From the NCBI GenBank assembly GCA_964019695.1, contig OZ026520.1, positions 20,536,130 through 20,600,129 of the forward strand: DNA of 64,000 bases. Direction: 5' to 3'. The notes under the pieces are model-generated. The model was not told the DNA's origin. It saw only the letters and a program-made list of their open reading frames with translations, and searched no databases. Below, one piece after another: positions 56,597 to 64,000 of this stretch. The stretch comes from Loripinus fragilis. Taxonomy: Eukaryota; Mollusca; Bivalvia; Lucinida; Lucinidae. A program made the position numbers and the translations under genes. Each line of letters opens with the position of its first letter. Positions within the stretch are counted from its first letter, which is position 1.

Positions 56597-57202
56597 TATA
56601 CTGAACGAAACTTCTAAACCGCCACTTAACAAAACACATTTTTTCAATATAACTTACTTATTATTAAACTGTTTGAAATGGTATTTGATACAGTATATTT
56701 GGACACATGTATGAGTCGATTGAACATAAACACAGTTTGATTCAATAAGGATGTTCAATTATGCGTAACGATAGAGTACTTTTACCTGTTTTGCACGTGG
56801 CACACAAATGTTTAATGTTTTTCGCCCATTGTCTTGCGCAGGCGCGATAATAAAGAATCGACCTGTCTGCTATGGGACATCACGACTGAAAAATCGGGTT
56901 TGTGCTGTTACGCGGTACGCATTACTCAAAACACCTACGTTAAAAAGTAACCAGCGTTAAATGCCTACAGATAATCCTTCAATGGAGATATCTAGTCATT
57001 TTGGGTAGCCAAATCATAACAATGATAGGTATAGCCATAGACTGATCATATTGTATGCACTAAAACATTTTTGAAAACATTCTCCGCATGGCATTTTCAT
57101 AGAAACCGTTTCAGTGACACGTGATGACGCGCTTGATAAACAATATTGAATCAACCAATCGGGCGAATCACATGACTCTCTGACGCATTTGGTAAACAAA
57201 TA

Positions 57203-58143
57203 CGAGGGTCAGTCAAAAATAACTGAGCCCTACCTAATAACACTTGAATTAAGTAAAATGGACATATATTTGGATGATATTTCATTGAAGTTATATGTCA
57301 TCTATTTAATCACCTAATTTATTTCTGTTGGTAGGCTTTTTGTAACGGTTGCTAGGCAACATAATATGCCCTGTCAGAGGGATGCGTTCACGCTGTGATA
57401 CATCTAAATCTAATCGTTGCTATGGAAACAGTAATGTTAAAGCAAGGCTTTATTCACTGTCGTCTGATACCTTGAACATTTACCTATTCCATGTCACAGA
57501 ACAGAAACCAACTGAACCCAAATTATAGATACTGTAGTAGTTTGATTTCAGAATTTATCAAATTTTAATATTGCTGAAGTCCTATAATTTACCCCACCCA
57601 CAATCATATTTACACAATTTTAATAGAAACCATAAAACATTAGTAAAACAATGCTTTAACAGTACTGCATACAAATACCAACCCTCAGATATATTAAGTT
57701 CCTTGATTTAAATTCACAATTTTGTTTCCATGGTAACACAATCCTCGTGAATTTGAAAATTAGTGGAATTTTGGAGTTTTTTGTTGCTAGGCAACGCATA
57801 CACTCAATGTTCACCTAAACATTAACAAACTTAGTGTAATAAAAAGACAATATGATATATGTTATTCAAATAAGTCGCAAATAGCCTTTCACAAAAACTA
57901 TCAAGCACACAAGCTTTTTAAAGAAATACTGTAAATTCCTGGTGACTGAGTTCGTGAACGCACCCCTCTGACTGACGATCTTCAGTTGCCTAGCATCCAT
58001 AAAAGAAGCTTCACTAGGGTAATTTTTTTAGGGTTAAAACATCTATGACATATTATACTTATAGAACACAATCACATTGGTTGTCTACAATACCAAACTA
58101 AAATGTTATGAGGTAGGGCTCAGTTATTTTTGACTAACCCTCG
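57203..58143. mobile_element. Mariner-like MITE, empty 941-bp copy
   Basis: Ends CGAGGGTCAGTCAAAAATAA and complement, flanked by TA. It is collinear with 24499-28355 minus the nested insertion; at the insertion point it reads ACATATATTTGG. It gives the pre-insertion form of that copy. Confidence 0.93.
57348..57997. promoter_or_regulatory. Five RFX X-box-like palindromes, copy 2
   Basis: The sites are GTTGCTAGGCAAC (57348), GTTGCTATGGAAAC (57416), GTTTCCATGGTAAC (57724), GTTGCTAGGCAAC (57783) and GTTGCCTAGCATC (57985). They are at the same relative places as in copy 1. Four keep both halves; the last has lost the final AAC match. Confidence 0.6.
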
Positions 58144-59870
58144 TATGTCACATGTACCCACAGTGCTCAAATCAGACAGGTCAGTATTTGATAAAATGCT
58201 TCCGGTCGATGACAATGGTTTTTAGCCATGTGTATACTCGTATTTTCATCGACAACTATCGGACAACTTTATTTTATCACAAAAATGCCAACGTTTTGGT
58301 TGTATGAGTATAAAGTAGAGGGGTCGGGCTGTGGGGTCAATCGAAAACGGGGCCTCGCTGAGACTGATTTATAATTTATCAAAAAGTTTTACATGTTTTG
58401 ATAGAGCCGAAAGTTCACCACAACCTGTCGGTCATTATTCATTAATGCACTCGTATGAAGAGAAAAATTGACAAAAAATGATTTTTACGTATGTCATAAA
58501 ATTTCCTGTATAGTCCACCATACTTTGGTGCGGTGATGCACAAATGCTGTATTGGAACGCCGGGAGTGTCGAGATTGATGTGCAGTTAACGGTTAATGGG
58601 TGACGAATGTTTCAATAATTTTGAAGACAAAAACATTTCATCACCATAAACACATTTCTGTGTTCTTTTAGGCCATATGGGTCTCGTTAGGAGCACTTGA
58701 TTGCATGAAAATTGCTACTCTATTACAAAATAAACACGATAGTGTTCAATAATGTCCATTTACAGCACCAGAAAGCTTCAGTAATATTGTGGACAAAAAC
58801 ATGTCATCTCTATAAGCATCCTTGTGTTGTTTTATGTCATATGGGCTTCCATAGGAAAATTGTGGATTACCTGAAAATTGCTGCTTAATAAAAGCGAAAC
58901 CCAAGAATGCTCAATAATGTCCATTTATAAAACCATAAAGTTGGTGTTTTTCACTTTAGGTCCCTTGAATACTCGATTTTAAGCGATGAGTTCAAATTCT
59001 AGCGTTTGTGTGAAAATGAAATGCAATGGTGCCTTTTTACAGCCTATCAACTGAGCATGTTATTTTCAATTAATAAAAATGAAATTTTGACAGGTTCTGT
59101 TTAATTGATTTTTCCATATTGAGTGTAAATTTCAGCCATGTATGTATCATATTTGTTAAGATATATGAGAAAATGTCGAGTGGCGGTTTGGAAGTTTCGC
59201 TCAGTATATATTGTCATTTACATTTTCTATTGTATTTAACTGGACTACTGTTCACTCCGGTAGTACTTTGGTAGGTAAGACTGAGGCGTTTATGTTAGTA
59301 AGCAGAGCAGAATCCGAAGCGACGCTATCTTTAATCGCCTCTAACATGGGTCTGCACTGTTCGCTGATTTCACATTTGCAGTACAACTGTCTGATTCCCA
59401 TATGAGCATTGCTTGGAATTGGCGTGAACCAAATATGCATTTGTAGATTTACTATGTATGATAATCCTAGTCAATTTCCTGATATATAATATTCGATTAC
59501 ATATATTTGTATGTGGTGTCTTGTCGGTTGCAACTCTGCTATCATATGTTGTTTTACAATATTGGATATGCATAGGTCAAGATAACAAAACACTTGCTCA
59601 CTTATGCACTATTCATGGTTCAAATAGTTATCAAGATATGACGCAAAAATCACTGGAACATAATAAAGTAGGTTAAACTGGTCTTAATCAAGTAGTCAAT
59701 GTCAAAAAGTTGGTTTTGTCACGGCTGTTCATATGTCTGCGATAAATGGTCATCTCTTGTAATTACATTTTTTCATAATGTTGACACTAACGGTTAATAC
59801 TGTTTTTGGGTCTGCCTGTTTACAGTAACGGGAGCGTTTACACTAACGGGTGCATATGCTACACTGCTGC

Positions 59871-60028
59871 AAATGGGGCTCAGAAAGTCGCATTTTGTTT
59901 CTAAAAATGAAGTTTTCACTATTTTAACACCACTGCCCCAATTTGAATAATTATTTACGGAAATCCAGGAAACTTCAACATCTTGCAATCGTCTTCCATT
60001 TTACAGTTGTGGAGTTGTGTCGCCTTTA
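59871..60028. other. Short unassigned stretch
   Basis: No gene or repeat recognised between two elements. Confidence 0.4.
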
Positions 60029-60214
60029 CAGGCCCGTAGGAAGCAATTACAGATGGGGGGGGGGACACATAAAAAGCAATTACAGATTGGGGGGGCACAC
60101 ATAATTTTTTTTAAAATGACAGACCATTTTTTTTTTATTTTTTTTTTGGGGGGGGGGGCATATTTGTGCAAATTATTGGGGGGGGGGCACGCCCCCCCTA
60201 TTCCTACGGGCCTG
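60029..60214. mobile_element. 186-bp G-rich MITE, CAGGCCCGTAGGAA ends
   Basis: CAGGCCCGTAGGAA and TTCCTACGGGCCTG are perfect inverted ends. CTTTA flanks both sides (60024-60028 and 60215-60219), a 5-bp duplication. The body has G runs of up to 12 bases and AAGCAATTACAGAT.GGGGG repeated twice. Confidence 0.92.
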
Positions 60215-60590
60215 CTTTAATAAACTTTTTGCCAGAATTTTGCTCTATCATTAGCACAGGCACAATATTACACATAGACGATATTCACGAAAGCCGATGA
60301 GGGATATTTTTCGTTGTGATAGACTTAGACTTTTTTTTACTCTTGTATGGCACTGGATAAATAGGCGCAATATTACACTTAGCTGATATTTGAGACTTAT
60401 GCATTTTGATATACATTGAAATTGGGAATATTTAACTAACGTAAAATATCGGTGGCAAAGTGATGGTCTCAGAGGTATAAGCATAGTAAGCGAGTATGAT
60501 CACCACAAACTGCAGATAAACCCGTGGCACCGCTGCACCGCGACTAGGAAGTCACACAACAACCACGAGACACCAGGAAGACAAAACTAG
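60215..60590. other. No gene seen
   Basis: GCACAATATTACAC.TAG.CGATATT occurs twice (60258 and 60367), a weak internal repeat. No coding support. Confidence 0.45.
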
Positions 60591-62319
60591 AGGACCTGAA
60601 GGTCCTGAGGCGCTCACCTGATCTCCTTAATAATGTTAAAATAGGTCAAGGTCAACTACAGCTTATAATGAAACAAATTTTGTTTTACCACATATTGGGG
60701 TTGCAGCCATTTTGGTCAAGTGACCTAAACAATCCAATGAATACTCCATCAAACAGCCCAGTGATTTCTGAGGAAAAGATGTTTAGATAGGTATGTGGCA
60801 GTCCAAATGTGTGGCCTTGGAAAAAAAGGTCACAGGTCAGCTTGACATTTGGTACTTATATAAAACCAATGTCTCATTAGGTTAAAAATTTCTTGCAAGT
60901 ATTATGATTTCGGCCTAAACAGTTATAGAAAAATGAACATTTCAAGATTTTCCCTATATAAATGCATTAGGAATCAAATATGACATTGCTATAAAGTAGG
61001 TCAAGGTCAACCTAGATTCATCATTTGTACAAATTGGATAGGGCCTACATCAGCAATGCTACATACCAAGTCCCAAGGCCACTGGCATTTTGGTTCCAGA
61101 GAAGAAGATATTTAAATGGTTTTTACCATATATGGGCATGATGGCCATCTTGGCCATGTGACCAGTGCGATTGGTATAAATTTTGGCTAACCCAATATGA
61201 GGAGTCTTCATATGAAATTTGAGTTCAATTGGCCTTGTGGCTTCTGAGGAAACTATGTTTTAATGTGTTGATGGGACTCCAATATGAGCGACCTTGGCTG
61301 AAAAGTAAAAGGTCAACCTTGACCTTTGAAACTTATTTATAGCCATTGTCTCATTAGGTTTAACATATCAAGTGAGAATAATGACTTTGGCTTCAACAGT
61401 ATTCAAAAAAACAACTTTTCAAAAAAAAATCCCATTTAAATGCATTACGAAGCAAATTTGACCTTGACGTAAAGTAGGTCAAGGTCAACTTAGGATCATC
61501 ATTTGAACAAACTTGGTAGGCCCCACATCCCCAATGCTACATACCAAGTCGCAAGGTCACAGGTCTTCTGGTTCTGGAGAAGAAGATTTTTAAAGGGTTT
61601 TTACCATATATGGGCATGGCGGCCATCTTGGTCATGTGACCAAAATATTTTGTATAAATTTTGGCTAACTTAGCATAAGCAGTCTTCACATGAAATTTGA
61701 GTTAAATTGGGCAAATGGTTTTTGAGAAACTATGATTCAATATATAGATGGGACTCCAATATGAGCGACTTAGCTGAAAGGTCAATGGTCAACCTTGACC
61801 TTTGGAACTTATTTATAGCCATTGTCTCATTAGGTCAAACATATCAAGCGAGAATAATGACTTTGGCTTCAACAGTATTCAAAAAATCAACTTTTCAAAA
61901 AAAATCCCATTTAAATGCATTACGAAGCAAATTTGACCTTGACGTTAAGTAGGTCAAGGTCAACCTAGGATCATCATTTGAACAAACTTGGTAGGCCCCA
62001 CATCCCCAATGCTACATACCAAGTCCCAAGGTCATCGGCCTTCTGGTTCTGGAGAAGAAGATTTTTAAAGGGTTTTTACCATATATGAGCATGGCGGCCA
62101 TCTTGGTCATGTGACCAGGACCATTTGAACAAACTTTTGTTCCCGTGTCCTAAGGAGTCTCCATATGAAATTTGAGTTTACTTGGCCCAGTGGTTTCAGA
62201 GGAGAAGATGTTTGAAAATGTTGACGGACGGACGGACGGACGGACGACGGACGGACGGACGGAGTGACTGGTATACTATTAGCTCACCCATGAGCCTTCG
62301 GCTCAGGTGAGCTAAAAAG
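60591..62319. mobile_element. Tandem-repeat element with hairpin ends
   Basis: The left side has GGACCTGAAGGTCCTGA and GCGCTCACCTGA; the right end is a hairpin, AGCTCACCCATGAGCC / GGCTCAGGTGAGCT, after a GACG microsatellite (62221-62263). Between are about three and a half units of roughly 480 bases with AGGTCAAGGTCAAC, ATGCTACATACCAAGTC, TTTTTACCATATATGGGCAT and GGCCATCTTGG.CATGTGACC. Units 3 and 4 are nearly identical over long stretches. The terminal hairpin followed by CTAA recalls Helitron ends, but this is only a possibility. Confidence 0.8.
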
Positions 62320-62430
62320 CAAAGCAACCAGCTCTCTTCCCCAATGTGATTGCAAAACTAGAATGGACATATAGCAACGCACAACAAAACATAGAACAAT
62401 TACAGAATGCCACAATGGGAGTAACAGTCA
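62320..62430. repeat. Dispersed repeat with AAAGCAACCAGC
   Basis: AAAGCAACCAGCTCTCTTC, ATGTGATTGCAAAACTAGAA and GGGAGTAACA match 32180-32310 in order. Confidence 0.65.
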
Positions 62431-64000
62431 TATCGAGGTTTGCTTCTCTCATTTACTTTTTTATCCGGAGTCAGCCTTGATTGGTATGTCACTGATTGGT
62501 TATATGACCAGGATGTTATTTCACGCAAAATAGTTCCCCGAATCTGCCATTTCATGTGAACATCATTCTTATTGGTTTATCTGAAATGACCAATGACTAA
62601 GCTTGAAGAAAATGTTGCTTCTGTCCTGGTAGCTGGTATTTCTCGGTAGATTGAGGCCTCTGCACACCAGGATGAAATATTGCAGAAATGACCCTACAGA
62701 AGTCCCCAGTCTATAGAGGGTTTGTCTTAACTCCTGCAGATCACAAAAGAGCCAGTTTTGCCCAACCTAAACATTCATTAGAGTGACTCCCAGGCCATGT
62801 ATATTTGGGTAAAAGCTTCCGAAGAAATCCAGGTTTATCATGTATAACATGAGGCGTTGTACGGAATAATTTAACTGTATAGTAAAATTAATTGTGGTCT
62901 CGCGCCATCTGCTGTCTGCCAAACTGTCTGTTTGTCTGTCTGTCTCCTTCTTCGCGCTATTTCTGTTTTTTCTTCTTCATTTTCCCTTCTTTTATACTCT
63001 TTCATATCATTCATTCAGTCTCATTTCTCAATCGTTCTTTCCTATTTCTAAATATGTTTCTGTAAGGAATTTAAACATTATGCACCACCATATAGTGATC
63101 AAAAGTTAGCGTGATATTGTCGAAAACTTTATTCTAATAAAAGTTGGACATTTCTAAGTGCTGGTATGATCTTGAAAATAAAGTCACTAAGTTCTTATAA
63201 AATCTTTCTGTATCTAAATAATTTTGGTCAAAATCCACATATGTATTTAGAAAATAGAGTGTGAGAAAGGCTGATTTAAACAGTCAATATGATGGTGACC
63301 TTGAAAATAATATCAAGGTCACAAAACTTTTTTATTGTGTTACAAGGATACAATATACATAGTTTGGCTACAATCCATCCTCCCTTTCAAGCTATATGTA
63401 TATCATTTTTTCAAACGCTTTACTGGCCAAAATTTGACGTTTCAAGCTGCTAATGTGACCTTGAAAATAAGGAGCACCACATCGAGGTCTCAGAGGCATG
63501 AAGGTTTGTTTCTCTCACTTATTTTGTCTGTCTAACTATCTGACTTCTCTCTGTCTGTCTCTTTCTCAGGGTAATGCCTGTCTTTAATTCTCCATAACTA
63601 TCACTCGTTCAGAGTTAATTTTCTCAATTGTGATGTTCTTTTCACTTGTATTCTTCTATAAAAGTTTCTGTAAGGAATTTTAACTATTGAACAAGTGACA
63701 GTGTGATAGCGGGCGGAAATTCTATTCTAATCTAATTTGACATTTCAAAACGCTGCTGTGAACTTGAAAATAAGGTCAAGGTCGCCATAATTTTAGCAAC
63801 TAGTTTACCTTCTCCCAACAATGCATCTGTGTAAGTTTTGTCAAAATCCATCCGCAGGTTCAGGAAAGAGTGCAAGACTGATTTTTACAGTACATGTATA
63901 GGATAGTGACCTTGAAATTAGATTAAGGACAAAAACCTCGTATCATCATCTTGTATTGTGTCACACATAATGCAGTTTAAGATATTATATACCATTCGGT
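62431..64000. repeat. Tandem repeat of about 600-bp units, running off the window
   Basis: TTTCTGTAAGGAATTT.AAC appears at 63057 and 63665, with matching flanks: TGTCTGTCT runs before, then ACATTTC.AA...GCTG.T.TGA, then CTTGAAAATAA.GTCA. The unit spans about 608 bases. Words CTTGAAAATAAGG and AAGGTCA link it to the 44-kb and 60-kb blocks. The array continues past the window end. Confidence 0.75.

Larger units (their letters stand above)
56597..59210. mobile_element. Intermediate nested element, TATACTGA ends
   Basis: TATACTGAACGAAACTTC and TAAACCGCCACT at the left pair with AGTGGCGGTTT and GAAGTTTCGCTCAGTATA at the right. The mariner-like MITE lies inside it. Internal phrases ATAATGTCCATTTA and CACTCGTAT recur at 58440-58925. 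No transposase is recognised. Confidence 0.65.
54025..59870. mobile_element. Putative 5.8-kb element holding several nested insertions
   Basis: GCTGCTGTGTAG then CACCCGTTAGTGTAAACGCT at the left pair with AGCGTTTACACTAACGGGTG and CTACACTGCTGC at the right, the right side having six extra bases (CATATG). Sub-terminal repeats of the same motif fill 54038-54215. No transposase was recognised. It contains a hairpin element, a TTAA MITE, an intermediate element and a mariner-like MITE. Confidence 0.65.

Noticed and set aside
62221..62319. Firm Helitron assignment from the terminal hairpin and CTAA
   Set aside because: The 5' end does not show a clear TC start and no Rep/helicase sequence is present, so only a possibility is noted.
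1..64000. CRISPR array or bacterial operon
   Set aside because: The tandem repeats lack spacer structure, and introns, SINEs, LINEs and MITEs show eukaryotic DNA.

Overview
The window is eukaryotic nuclear DNA: AT-rich, gene-poor, with GT-AG introns and very dense in transposon remains. It most resembles a bivalve mollusc. That assignment is inference, from recalled repeat styles: tandem blocks rich in TGACCTTGACCTT, GACG microsatellites next to AGCTCACC...GGTGAGCT hairpins, and tRNA-type SINEs. No database search was possible. Most of the short open frames are chance frames inside repeats.

Only two host genes are well supported. (1) A plus-strand gene in three candidate exons (13721-13768, 17080-17365, 18636-19279). 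The two larger exons join in phase across a clean GT-AG intron and would encode about 323 residues of a protein I recall only as an expanded, uncharacterised bivalve family. Its introns are full of SINEs and MITEs. (2) A minus-strand nine-finger C2H2 zinc-finger gene (48365-47214), whose last four residues and stop codon lie inside the terminal inverted repeat of a 239-bp MITE. Downstream sit two decayed copies of its last-finger segment, each followed by the same MITE. A possible first exon at 5061 is weaker.

Layout. 0-9 kb: minisatellite, MITEs, a LINE 3' end with a CAGATT tail, and a 1.16-kb CAGG-ended element. 10-11.4 kb: G-rich GTAGGTGG satellite split by a hAT-like element that carries a SINE. 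13-19.3 kb: gene 1. 20.8-24.5 kb: a large inverted repeat with arms of about 0.75 kb. 24.5-28.4 kb: a mariner-like element holding a 2,915-bp element inserted at TA. 28.4-31.6 kb: a 496-bp MITE, then a tandem array of about 165-bp units split by a TTAA MITE. 33.7-37.3 kb: a Tc1-like remnant and a decayed multicopy gene ending in a cysteine-rich tail. 38.5-39.5 kb: a near-identical tandem duplication. 42.9-45.5 kb: a G-rich-ended element. 46.3-48.4 kb: the zinc-finger locus. 49-52.5 kb: LINE remains. 54-59.9 kb: a nested transposon stack including an unfilled copy of the mariner-like element. 60-64 kb: tandem-repeat elements.

The most interesting observations are: a 940-bp mariner-like MITE that carries five RFX X-box-like palindromes retained in both copies; MITE capture of the zinc-finger stop codon with amplification of the gene tail; several filled and empty site pairs inside the window that fix target-site duplications exactly; and five different MITEs with CAGG-like ends that all made 5-bp duplications, suggesting one shared transposase type.
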